NCBI GenBank assembly: GCA_016936535.1
Contig: JAFGXP010000048.1
Coordinates: 62,001-126,000, forward strand
Origin: Thiotrichales bacterium
GTDB lineage: Bacteria > Pseudomonadota > Gammaproteobacteria > Thiomicrospirales > Thiomicrospiraceae
Length of the DNA: 64,000 nucleotides
Direction of reading: 5' to 3'
The notes beneath the pieces were generated by a model that did no database searches, had not been told where the DNA came from, and worked only from the letters and a program-made list of their open reading frames with translations. How positions within the stretch are numbered: the first letter of the stretch is position 1; every line of letters begins with the position of its first letter. The position numbers and the translations under genes were made by a program. Of this stretch, positions 1-7,566 are shown piece after piece.

Positions 1-2
1 GT

Positions 3-56
3 CCAGACCGCAAAGCTTGGCTTGAGCAAAAAGGGGATTTAGCGTCAGTTTCTTAA
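3..56 (+). CDS. Possible C-terminal end of a gene entering from the left edge
   Basis: Frame 3 is open from the window edge and ends at TAA 54-56, giving a tail that reads PDRKAWLEQKGDLASVS. The residue composition looks like real coding sequence, while frames 1 and 2 stop earlier or read less naturally. With only 17 residues the family cannot be named, and it may be chance. If real, it converges with the PilZ gene at 103-480. Confidence 0.25.
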   Translation, partial: PDRKAWLEQKGDLASVS

Positions 57-102
57 AATGGAATTAGACCTTAGGAAAGCGTCACTTTGCCCCACTTAAC
101 AA

Positions 103-480
103 TTAAGCCACTTTTTCTGAGCTCAGTAGGCTTCTAAAAAGTCTTGAACCTTGACCAGAGTGAATTTTCTGTACTTTTTCAACAAAACTTAGGTAATGTT
201 CGTTGATTGAAGTCAATTTGCAGCAGTAAGTTGTCTGATTGGTGCTGGAGTCGACACTGTGCACAATTTCCACGTTGCATTCGATAGCGTCAATCCCAAG
301 TTCTTTGAGCGATGGAATTTCGATCAAGAGTCGGTTGCTTGAATGAAAACGGTTTTCTGTATTAATACAAATACCCGAATTGGAAATGTTCATAATCATC
401 CCATTAAGGCGAATACCATCGAAAATAATGTGGCAAGATTTTCGGTGATTAAATCTTTCTGCAGTTCGGCGATTATTCAT
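103..480 (-). CDS. PilZ domain protein (putative c-di-GMP receptor)
   Basis: A 125-residue single-domain PilZ protein. The N-terminal RR-xxx-R element (MNNRRTAERF) and the downstream N-x-S-x-x-G element (NISNSGI) are the two conserved c-di-GMP-binding stretches of the family. I place the start at ATG 480-478 because an AAAGGAA Shine-Dalgarno lies 6-8 bases upstream and the PilZ arginines follow immediately; the open frame extends to 552 but that extra part is AT-rich and hydrophobic-random. Two more PilZ genes lie at 4.9-5.6 kb. Targets are unknown. PilZ assignment is firm; actual c-di-GMP binding is inferred from the motifs. Confidence 0.85.
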   Translation of the reverse strand: MNNRRTAERFNHRKSCHIIFDGIRLNGMIMNISNSGICINTENRFHSSNRLLIEIPSLKELGIDAIECNVEIVHSVDSSTNQTTYCCKLTSINEHYLSFVEKVQKIHSGQGSRLFRSLLSSEKVA

Positions 481-1050
481 AATAAATTCCTTTAGAAAAT
501 ATTTACCGTAAAATTTAATTACTTTTATAAAATTTATGAAAAAAAAAGTCAATTTAAAACTTCATAAGAATATAAAAGTATCTATATTATTTGCGAAATT
601 TATCTTTTATTTGCTGTCAAAAATGGAGAAAGATTTCAACACTCAGTTTTGATTGTTACCCATTTTCGGTAAGGCTTTGTTTTAAGGATTACAAAAACGC
701 AGAGCAAGCCCAGAGTGCTTCGCGCTTTTAACAATACCTTTCAGTGCAAAAACGCTAGGATTGCTCTGAAAAGTCATCGTCATTCCTCTGCTTAAAGCCA
801 TTTAGATCTGTTCGGAATTTTCTGAGTTAGACGGATAAAATGGGTTTTAGGCTCTAGCGTGTTCTATATAATTTGCTTGCTTTCAAATACTCCATTTTTA
901 GAGTAAAAAGTTTTTATTTTAGTTGCAAAAATAATGCTATTTAATGAAGTAATAAACCAGTGCTATTTTGAAAAAAATTTGCGTTTTTTATCTGGAAGCG
1001 TGCTGAGTACTTTTTTAATCTTTTTTAATGGCGTTTAAAGGATTTTTTAG
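481..1050. other. AT-rich intergenic region without a recognisable gene
   Basis: About 570 bases, noticeably more A+T-rich than the rest of the window. It holds the leader of the PilZ gene on the minus strand and the upstream region of the secreted protein on the plus strand. A perfect TATAAT occurs at 867-872, but no good -35 box lies 16-18 bases before it and it is about 180 bases from the next start, so I do not call a promoter. No RNA gene or convincing terminator is visible. Confidence 0.5.
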
Positions 1051-1080
1051 GTGAATAAAGTTGGCTGGGCTATTGTATGA
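1051..1080 (+). CDS. Nine-codon upstream ORF overlapping the next start (ATGA)
   Basis: GTG at 1051 is preceded by AAAGGA (1037-1042) at an ideal 8-base spacing and opens a 9-codon frame (V/M NKVGWAIV) that stops at TGA 1078-1080, overlapping ATG 1077-1079 of the downstream gene. The downstream ATG has no Shine-Dalgarno of its own. This suggests translational coupling through a leader peptide. It is very short and could be chance; no attenuator hairpin is seen. Confidence 0.35.
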   Translation: MNKVGWAIV

Positions 1081-1646
1081 AAAAATCGATTTCGATACTT
1101 ACTTTATTTTTTGTCTTGTTTGTTAGTCAGATGGGTATGGCTCAGCAATCTTCTAGCCAGCAACTAGGGGATTACCATCTCAGTTTGTATTACGATGCCC
1201 AAGACGATGTTTTGGATTTGGAGGCTTACACCAAGCATGAATCTCAAAACGCCTTTTTTGGCGTAACCTGTTCAGTTATGTCGCCCTTTCCATCTGTGCA
1301 GGTTCTTCTGTTTGACGAAGCAGCGATCAGCGCTTCCCCCCGTTTGTTAAAGGTAAGCTATCAAATTGATGGACAGCCGGGTACCTTGCCGTTGCAAGCC
1401 GTATTACAAGCCGAAAAGGGGACACAAGGTCTGCAGAATCAGCTGCGTTTGGAAGTGGATCAGAGTCGGATTGAAAAAAATCTGCGTAGAATGCAGCAAA
1501 TTTATACGCAATTGCTTGAGGCACTTGAATCAGGCCAAAGCGTGCAACTGAGTTTTCAGCATCGTACTCTTGGGCAGCACGATTATCTTTTCTCTTTAAA
1601 TGGTTTCAAAGCACTGATTGAACCGCATAGAGAGGTTTGTCGTTAG
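1077..1646 (+). CDS. Secreted protein of unknown function with two cysteines
   Basis: A 189-residue protein I do not recognise. It begins with a clear Sec signal peptide (MKKS, hydrophobic core to about residue 18, likely cleavage after GMA near residue 22). The mature part looks beta-rich with one helical stretch (residues about 125-150), and carries one cysteine near the middle (GVTCS) and one at the C-terminus (REVCR) that could form a disulphide in the periplasm. The ending pattern, a predicted strand, 'FSLNGFKALI', then Cys, resembles small periplasmic beta-sandwich proteins, but this is only a resemblance. The start has no Shine-Dalgarno and overlaps the stop of a nine-codon ORF. Confidence 0.7.
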   Translation: MKKSISILTLFFVLFVSQMGMAQQSSSQQLGDYHLSLYYDAQDDVLDLEAYTKHESQNAFFGVTCSVMSPFPSVQVLLFDEAAISASPRLLKVSYQIDGQPGTLPLQAVLQAEKGTQGLQNQLRLEVDQSRIEKNLRRMQQIYTQLLEALESGQSVQLSFQHRTLGQHDYLFSLNGFKALIEPHREVCR

Positions 1647-1778
1647 GGGCGTAAATGAGGTGAATTGTCATTTAAATCAGCTAAAAGCCGATAAGCAAGG
1701 GGCAATTGATACTGTTCTTGTGTTTTTCGTGGTTCAAGGAGTCAAAAAATACGAAACGATTCTTTTAAGGAGGCGTGA

Positions 1779-2294
1779 ATGAATGCGTTTGTACCTGAAG
1801 AGATACTCGATGCACTTCATCAATTTATGGCACAGCAATCTGGTGTGATTTTGGCTACTGTGAATGCCGATCAAACGCCGGAAGTCAGTTATGCGCCCGT
1901 GCTGCAAAGCAAAGGGCGCTTTTATATTTTTGTTTCGGCTTTAGCGCGGCACACAGATAACTTAAAAAAACGGGCTGGGGTCAGCTTGTTGTTTATTGAA
2001 GACGAAGCGAAGTGTCGGCAAATTTTTGCTCGGCAACGGGTGACATGGCAAGTAGAGGCTCAAGTGATTGCTCGTTCCACTCCAGAGTGGGATCTATTGA
2101 TGCAGCTTTTCCAGCAGCAGTTTGGCAGTGTGATAACGATGCTGCGTTCTCTACCAGATTTCTCGTTGATTGAGTTGGTGCCGAAAGAGGCAAACTATGT
2201 GCGTGGTTTTGGGCAAGCCTATCAGTTAACCGGTAAGGATTTGCAGGAAGTTAGGTTGCGAGATGGATCCGCACTCTCCACACCAAAAAGGTAA
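1779..2294 (+). CDS. HugZ-like / pyridoxamine 5'-phosphate oxidase-family protein
   Basis: A 171-residue split-barrel flavin/haem-binding family protein. The order of conserved stretches fits the HugZ group: an N-terminal ATVNADQTPEVSYAP strand, FYIFVSALARHTDNL, LLFIEDEAKCRQIFARQR, and a C-terminal FGQAYQL. HugZ-type proteins are linked to haem utilisation/degradation, but the C-terminal extension used for haem binding in Helicobacter HugZ is not obvious here, so only family membership is supported. A strong Shine-Dalgarno (AAGGAGG, 8 bases before ATG 1779) fixes the start. A rho-independent terminator follows at 2316-2340. No TonB or haem-transport genes are adjacent. Confidence 0.8.
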   Translation: MNAFVPEEILDALHQFMAQQSGVILATVNADQTPEVSYAPVLQSKGRFYIFVSALARHTDNLKKRAGVSLLFIEDEAKCRQIFARQRVTWQVEAQVIARSTPEWDLLMQLFQQQFGSVITMLRSLPDFSLIELVPKEANYVRGFGQAYQLTGKDLQEVRLRDGSALSTPKR

Positions 2295-2315
2295 GGTGAC
2301 ACGATTCACAAAAGC

Positions 2316-2340
2316 AAAAAAGCGCAAAAAGCGCTTTTTT
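2316..2340. terminator. Bidirectional rho-independent terminator
   Basis: Perfect 10-bp stem AAAAAAGCGC / GCGCTTTTTT with an AAAAA loop. It lies between the convergent ends of the HugZ-like gene and the chemoreceptor gene and has a T-run in either direction. Confidence 0.9.
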
Positions 2341-2357
2341 GTTGTTATGTACGCGGA

Positions 2358-4727
2358 TTAAAACTCATCCCACTCCTCTTCGGCATGCGTTTTATAGGAG
2401 GGTAGTGCGGGTTTAGCGGCCAGTTTCACCGCCGGTTTCGCGCTCGGCATTTTGGCCGATGGATTGGCGGCAGCTCGATGCTCTAGTGCCGGCAGATGAC
2501 CGGCCGATGGGCGACTCAATTTATCTTTACTGATTTGGAAGCGAGCAATAAATTGCGCCTGATTATCCGCCTGTTCACTCATGTTGCTGGCGGTGGCGGA
2601 AAGTTGTTCAACCAAAGCCGCATTTTGTTGCGTGGCCTGATCCAAGTGGTTCATCGCCTGATTGATTTGTTCAATGCCCTTAGCCTGCTCGAAGCTGGTT
2701 TGGGAGGCTTCAGAAATCAGCGTTTCCAAGCGCTTAATTTTATCGACCATGTCAATAAACACGCTGTTGGTGGTTTCGACTTTTTGCGTTCCTTGTTTAA
2801 TCTGCGCAGTTGCCGATTGAATTAAGCTGGAAATGTCTTTGGCGGCTTCTGCTGATTTTTGAGCTAAATTCCGGACCTCACCAGCGACCACGGCAAAACC
2901 TCGGCCATGTTCACCGGCACGGGCGGCTTCAACGGCCGCATTCAGCGCGAGCAGATTGGTTTGGAAAGCAATACTGTCAATAACGCCAGTAATCTCGCCA
3001 ATCTTTTTACTCAGTTCACTAATTCCTTGCATGGCTTCAATTGTTTGCTGCATCACCACAATCCCTTCTTGGGCGTTTTTGGCGGTTTGATGCGAGATTT
3101 CATTCGCAGTGCGCATGTTTTCTGCAGTGTGTTTGGTGGTTGAGGTGATTTCCTCCATACTGGCGGCGGTTTCTTCCAGTGAAGCGGCTTGTTGCTGTGT
3201 ACGCTCCGAGAGGTCTTCACTGGCCACGGCCACTTCTTTGGACATGCTACCGATTTCTTGGGCGCCGTCTTTGACATTAGCCAAAGTCATTTCTAGGTTT
3301 TCCAACGAATCATTGATAGCAGTTTTCATGGAGTTGAGTTGACCTTCAAAGGTTCCTTCCATTCTATCGGTCAGGTTGCCTTCACTCATTTTGGCGAGTA
3401 CGTCAATCACATTGCTTAAGGTCGCTGAGAAACGTTCGAGCAGGGTGTTGATTGAGTTAGAGACTTGGCCTTCAAAGTTTTGCAGTTTGCTGGCATCAAT
3501 CCGATGACTCAGTTCGCCACGGGCCGCCTCATTAATCAATTTTTCAATGCCGCGTTCGATATCTAACTGGTCGGTCATGTTCTTCCATTCGGCAATCGTG
3601 CCGATACGGTTGCCATCGGCATCGTAAATGGGGTCAACGGTTAAATCGATGATGATTCGTCCGACGGTAATTCGCGCTTTGTGCGTACTGGTTAACTGTT
3701 CAAGGATATTTTTTTGGTGGTCTGGATTGACATGAAAAATATCAATTTTTTGGTGCATAAGGTTGGCGGTATTAAAGTTTGGCAGGCTTTTTTGCATCTC
3801 ACTTTCAACCGAACGAAGCATCTCCATCAGCGAGTCATTGATAAAGATAATGCTGCGGAAGCGGTCGGCGACCATGATATTGGTGCTGGCGGATTTTAGC
3901 GCCTGCTCGATGCGCGCGGCCTTGAGCAGGTCTTCGCGAGACTGGTCGAGATCGGTGCCAATTTTAACTTGCATGGATTGAATTCGGCCAAAGATGCTTT
4001 GCAGACGATTGCGGCCAAAACTGTCGATTTTGTTATCGAAATTCCCGCCCGAAATGTTGGTCAATAATTGGTCGATTAGGGTGAGTTTTCGGTTGAGTTG
4101 TAGCATTACCCCGATAATGGCTGCGACCATGGTCACATCAAAAATTTCAAAGATCCAAAGCGGAATCCATTGATGAATATTTGGCACCAAGGTTGAAAGC
4201 AGAGTACTTAACGATAAGAGTATGGCAAAAGCGATGACCATCGTGGCGCTGTTAAAGTGTCGCATCGGGTTAAATTTATGCTCGGCATCGACAATCACCC
4301 CATTTTTAATCTGCATTCTTCCGGCGGCAATTTCTTTGTAGGCGTGCTCAGCGAGGCGTTTTTCTTCGTCAGTTGCCGGAACGCGTAGCGACATATAACC
4401 GCTGATTTTGCCATTGGTGAAGGTGGGCGTTGCATTGGCGTAGACCCAATAATGATCGCCATTTTTGCAGCGATTTTTAACAATTTGTGACCAAGGCTTT
4501 CCTTCTTTGAGCGTTGCCCAAAAGTCCTTGAAGACTTCAGGAGGCACATCTGGGTGGCGCAAAATATTGTGAGGTTGACCGACCAATTCTTTCCAGTCAT
4601 AACCACTGGCATCAATAAAGGCTTCGTTGGCGGCAACAATGTTCCCAACCAAATCGGTGTGTGACACGATTTTGAGATTGGGGGCAAGGGGGTGTTCTCT
4701 TTGAGTGACGGGACCATTATTTCGCAT
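2358..4727 (-). CDS. PAS-containing methyl-accepting chemotaxis protein with CheR-type pentapeptide
   Basis: A 789-residue chemoreceptor. An Aer-like PAS domain occupies about residues 15-115 ([23 protein letters not shown], then a [15 protein letters not shown] stretch); two membrane segments follow at about 160-210; a HAMP-like stretch and a second PAS-like segment ([19 protein letters not shown]) precede another HAMP region; the MA signalling domain has the hairpin tip [29 protein letters not shown]. An Ala/Pro/Lys-rich tether ends in EWDEF, matching the xWxxF motif that docks CheR/CheB. Start ATG 4727 has an AAGG site; the frame extends further upstream to 4832 but with no family match. 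Probably senses redox/energy state through the N-terminal PAS (inference); no periplasmic ligand domain is present. Flagellar motAB lies 5 kb away. Confidence 0.93.
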   Translation of the reverse strand: MRNNGPVTQREHPLAPNLKIVSHTDLVGNIVAANEAFIDASGYDWKELVGQPHNILRHPDVPPEVFKDFWATLKEGKPWSQIVKNRCKNGDHYWVYANATPTFTNGKISGYMSLRVPATDEEKRLAEHAYKEIAAGRMQIKNGVIVDAEHKFNPMRHFNSATMVIAFAILLSLSTLLSTLVPNIHQWIPLWIFEIFDVTMVAAIIGVMLQLNRKLTLIDQLLTNISGGNFDNKIDSFGRNRLQSIFGRIQSMQVKIGTDLDQSREDLLKAARIEQALKSASTNIMVADRFRSIIFINDSLMEMLRSVESEMQKSLPNFNTANLMHQKIDIFHVNPDHQKNILEQLTSTHKARITVGRIIIDLTVDPIYDADGNRIGTIAEWKNMTDQLDIERGIEKLINEAARGELSHRIDASKLQNFEGQVSNSINTLLERFSATLSNVIDVLAKMSEGNLTDRMEGTFEGQLNSMKTAINDSLENLEMTLANVKDGAQEIGSMSKEVAVASEDLSERTQQQAASLEETAASMEEITSTTKHTAENMRTANEISHQTAKNAQEGIVVMQQTIEAMQGISELSKKIGEITGVIDSIAFQTNLLALNAAVEAARAGEHGRGFAVVAGEVRNLAQKSAEAAKDISSLIQSATAQIKQGTQKVETTNSVFIDMVDKIKRLETLISEASQTSFEQAKGIEQINQAMNHLDQATQQNAALVEQLSATASNMSEQADNQAQFIARFQISKDKLSRPSAGHLPALEHRAAANPSAKMPSAKPAVKLAAKPALPSYKTHAEEEWDEF

Positions 4728-4895
4728 AATCAAAACCTTGATTGACGTTGGTAAGCTAAAACGTCCATGCTGAGGGTGCGTAGCATGGGGTGGCGTGGCG
4801 TTAATTTGGGTTATTCTGGCACGAAACCGCAATCAATAAGATGAGAGCGGTCAATTCTCTAGGGTCTGTTCGCAAATGGCTGAGCGCTGGGTGGT

Positions 4896-5252
4896 TCAGC
4901 GATAGTCTTGGCGACGAGATTTTTTACCCAGCTCTGCCAAACGTTGTTTGTAAGCAATAAATTCATTGATGTACTGCCGCTGTAACGGCGAAATTGCTTC
5001 AAACTGAAGTTTGAGATACGCGCCAAGTGAAGTATTGTGGCGATGGGTGACCTTTCCCAAAATTCGCAGCTCGCGAAAGTATTCTGCTGTTGGAATTTCA
5101 AACACCAGTTCCAGCTCAGTCCCTACCTGGGCACCACGCGGGGACTGCACGCCAGCACTTTCGGTAGAAAGGTCTGCCAAAATACCCTGCGCTTGACCAT
5201 TTTTGCCAATTAAGGTGACCGAGCGTTCGGTTTTGACTTGAGTGGGTTCCAT
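4896..5252 (-). CDS. Divergent PilZ-like protein
   Basis: A 118-residue protein. It has a PilZ-like beta-barrel layout with the D-x-S-type element DLSTESAGV and the later strands RELRILGKVTHRHN and GAYLKLQF, followed by a C-terminal helix (QYINEFIAYKQRLAEL). The N-terminal RxxxR motif is largely lost (only KTERSV remains), so c-di-GMP binding is doubtful. ATG 5252 is chosen for its AAGGAA Shine-Dalgarno; the longer frame to 5339 overlaps the upstream PilZ gene. It lies 29 bases downstream of that gene (5282-5641), probably in one transcript. Confidence 0.7.
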   Translation of the reverse strand: MEPTQVKTERSVTLIGKNGQAQGILADLSTESAGVQSPRGAQVGTELELVFEIPTAEYFRELRILGKVTHRHNTSLGAYLKLQFEAISPLQRQYINEFIAYKQRLAELGKKSRRQDYR

Positions 5253-5281
5253 TGCGTTCCTTAATCTCGCTTTAGAGCGAG

Positions 5282-5641
5282 CTATACCGTAAAGCGTTGA
5301 TGATAATGAAAAAAAGCCATGAGCTGATAGTTTTGCCAAGGTCGTTGATCGGCAAAATTTAAGCCAGTTAAATACATTTCTCCAATTTTACTGCATCGAA
5401 CCGTTTCCGTCTCTAAAGCCAGTTGTACCCGCCCCTCTTCACTTGGCAAACTTAAGTGGAGTTGTGGCTGGCTGCCCAGCGGTAAGTTCTGTGAGCCGAT
5501 TAGGGCACAGCCACAGGGAGAGAGGTCAATCAGTTTACCGCTAAAAACCTGATTCTCGAACTGCACTTTTACGGGCAAAGTGATGCCAACTCTCGGCGCA
5601 CAGCGCCGGTCAGAGTTGGAGGAGGTGGATTGCGAAAACAT
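5282..5641 (-). CDS. PilZ domain protein
   Basis: About 119 residues. The SDRRCAPRV arginine cluster and the DLSPCGC (D-x-S-x-x-G) element are the canonical c-di-GMP contact motifs, followed by beta strands such as LALETETVRCSKIG and YLTGLNFAD. Two ATGs are possible (5647 and 5641). I prefer 5641 since the AAGG site sits 9 bases away, against only 3 for 5647. Paired with the degenerate PilZ gene just downstream and close to a chemoreceptor, suggesting a role in surface behaviour or motility, which is inference from position only. Confidence 0.85.
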   Translation of the reverse strand: MFSQSTSSNSDRRCAPRVGITLPVKVQFENQVFSGKLIDLSPCGCALIGSQNLPLGSQPQLHLSLPSEEGRVQLALETETVRCSKIGEMYLTGLNFADQRPWQNYQLMAFFHYHQRFTV

Positions 5642-5742
5642 CAGCATTTACCTTGTTATAGCGAATTTCGGGTCAAGCTTTATAAAGCCTAAAGCGTTCA
5701 GGGTGAGCAAACAAAAGCAGAAAGTAAGCCAATTTAACCTCA

Positions 5743-7188
5743 TTACGATGAGCAGCTCAGTGCCAGTCCTTTTTGGTGTGCGGCAGGAGGATGTAAAAAA
5801 TGAGGGTACTGTTGTTGCAGCTGTTCGGGTGGAGCAAACGGCGTCTGTAGCCATTGCATGGTATTCGCTAGCAGGGTGTCATTGCCTTGTGTGCACTGTT
5901 CAATCACCGTTTGGGCAATGTGATTACGCAAAATGAATTGTGCGCTGTGGCTCTCAATTTGAGTACGACACGCTTTCCGATCTAGGGTTTGCGTTTGCTG
6001 CAGATAGCGGCTATGCCATTCGCGCCAAGCTTTGCTGTGACCTACGAACGCCCACCACTGATCTTCCTCATCGGTTTCCAGTTTGGCCAGTAACCGAAAG
6101 AAGTGGTGAAAATCCAATCCGCTTTGGTCAAGCAAAATCAGGCTGTCTGCAATAAAGTGTTTTGATTCGGTTGCTGGCGAGATGAGGCCGAATTTCGCTC
6201 CCATAGCCTGTAAATAGCATTGATTATAATGCTCCACAAAGTGCGTCAAGCCGCTTTCAATTTGGGCGCTACTGAGCAGAGTGGCAAACGCTTGCCCAAG
6301 CACTTGGCAATTCCACAAGGCAATATTGGGTTGTTGGCTGTAGGCATAGCGTCCTTCATGGTCAGAATGATTGCAGACATAGTGCAGTTTGAAATCGTCC
6401 AAAAATGCATAGGGGCCAAAATCAAAGGTTTCCCCTGCGACAGACATGTTGTCGCTGTTCATCACGCCGTGACAAAATCCGACTGCTTGCCATTGGGCAA
6501 CCAAGGCGGCGGTACGGCGGCAAATTTCGCGGTAGAGTTCGGCGTAACGTTCCGGAGCCGGTAGCTCGGCTAAATGCGGGTAAATATGGCGAATAACATA
6601 CTCTGCCAAGGCGGTAAAACCGCTGTAGTCGCGTTGTTCAGCCAGCCATTCAAAATGGCCAAAGCGAATATGGGTTCGGGCCACTCGCAGATAGCTTGCC
6701 CGCGTTTCAGGTTGTTCACGCCAGACTGTTTCTGGGCTGTGGCACAAGCTCAAACAACGGCTGGTTGGTACGCCGAGATGGTGTAAGGCCTCGCCAACAA
6801 GATATTCGCGTACGGCGGAGCGCAGTACGGCACGTCCGTCACCGCGTCGCGAAAAAGGCGTCCGTCCGGCACCCTTGAGATGGAGGTCCCAAGAGGTGTG
6901 CTCTGCGTCAAAAATCTGACCCAGAAGCAAGCCACGGCCATCGCCCAAATCGGGATTGTAGTAACCAAATTGGTGGCCGGTGTATTTTTGTGCTATCGGC
7001 GTCATACCGGTGGCTAAGGCTTGTCCAGCCGTGATTTGCAGAAGCTGTTCCGAGCTGAGTGTTAAGCCAAGTTCTTGCGCTAACGGTTGATTAAAATGCA
7101 GTAAACGGGCCTGCTCCAGCGGCTCAGGTTGCTGTTCGCGGTAAAAGTGGCTGGGAAGTTGCAGATAATGGTTGGTAAAACGACTCAT
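5743..7188 (-). CDS. selO: SelO-family protein adenylyltransferase (YdiU/UPF0061)
   Basis: A 481-residue pseudokinase-fold protein that transfers AMP from ATP to protein Ser/Thr/Tyr residues and is linked to redox stress. Visible family hallmarks: YTGHQFGYYNPDLGDGRG, the nucleotide-binding HLKGAGRTPFSRRGDGRAVL, RVARTHIRFGHFEW, and the metal-binding segment HGVMNSDNMSVAGETFDFGP. The protein ends in CSS, where eukaryotic SelO carries selenocysteine at the antepenultimate position and most bacteria carry cysteine, as here. Full length for the family. It is divergent from the HMA-domain gene, with a 57-base spacer holding both starts. Confidence 0.96.
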   Translation of the reverse strand: MSRFTNHYLQLPSHFYREQQPEPLEQARLLHFNQPLAQELGLTLSSEQLLQITAGQALATGMTPIAQKYTGHQFGYYNPDLGDGRGLLLGQIFDAEHTSWDLHLKGAGRTPFSRRGDGRAVLRSAVREYLVGEALHHLGVPTSRCLSLCHSPETVWREQPETRASYLRVARTHIRFGHFEWLAEQRDYSGFTALAEYVIRHIYPHLAELPAPERYAELYREICRRTAALVAQWQAVGFCHGVMNSDNMSVAGETFDFGPYAFLDDFKLHYVCNHSDHEGRYAYSQQPNIALWNCQVLGQAFATLLSSAQIESGLTHFVEHYNQCYLQAMGAKFGLISPATESKHFIADSLILLDQSGLDFHHFFRLLAKLETDEEDQWWAFVGHSKAWREWHSRYLQQTQTLDRKACRTQIESHSAQFILRNHIAQTVIEQCTQGNDTLLANTMQWLQTPFAPPEQLQQQYPHFLHPPAAHQKGLALSCSS

Positions 7189-7245
7189 GATTTTGGCTTG
7201 GCTGATAGAATGGATGCGCCCCTATTTTAACGGAGACTAACCGTA

Positions 7246-7542
7246 ATGAACTATGAGATTGAAGTCGAAAACATCAAATGTGGTGGTTGTGCCGCCTCGA
7301 TTCGCAAGCAACTGCTTAGCTTAGCGGGAGTCAAGGCGGTCGAGGTGGTTGTCGAAACCGGTATGGTGCAGGTAGAAACCGATGGAACAGACTCTGCCAT
7401 TCTGCCGCAACTGCAGGCGGCATTGCTGAAAATGGGCTATCCGCAAACAGGCAGTGTTGAGGGCGCACGTGCCTTAGGTGCGAAAGCGAAATCCTTTGTT
7501 TCTTGCGCGGTTGGCAAGCTGAGTCAAGATGAATCAAAGTAA
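7246..7542 (+). CDS. Heavy-metal-associated (CopZ-like) domain protein
   Basis: A 98-residue protein. Residues 1-68 form an HMA beta-alpha-beta-beta-alpha-beta domain with the metal-binding motif IKCGGCAAS (CxxC). A 30-residue C-terminal extension follows (GARALGAKAKSFVSCAVGKL) with a third cysteine, which is not part of a standard CopZ. Presumably a cytosolic Cu(I) or other soft-metal chaperone, but no P-type ATPase or MerR-type regulator lies nearby, so the partner and metal are unknown. It precedes parC by 24 bases and is probably co-transcribed with it. Confidence 0.85.
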   Translation: MNYEIEVENIKCGGCAASIRKQLLSLAGVKAVEVVVETGMVQVETDGTDSAILPQLQAALLKMGYPQTGSVEGARALGAKAKSFVSCAVGKLSQDESK

Positions 7543-7566
7543 TTTAGCAGGGTAAGGAGTTAAGCG

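Noticed and set aside
844-872. Promoter with a perfect TATAAT at 867-872
   Set aside because: No acceptable -35 box at 16-18 bases and 180 bases from the nearest start in an AT-rich region where such words arise by chance.
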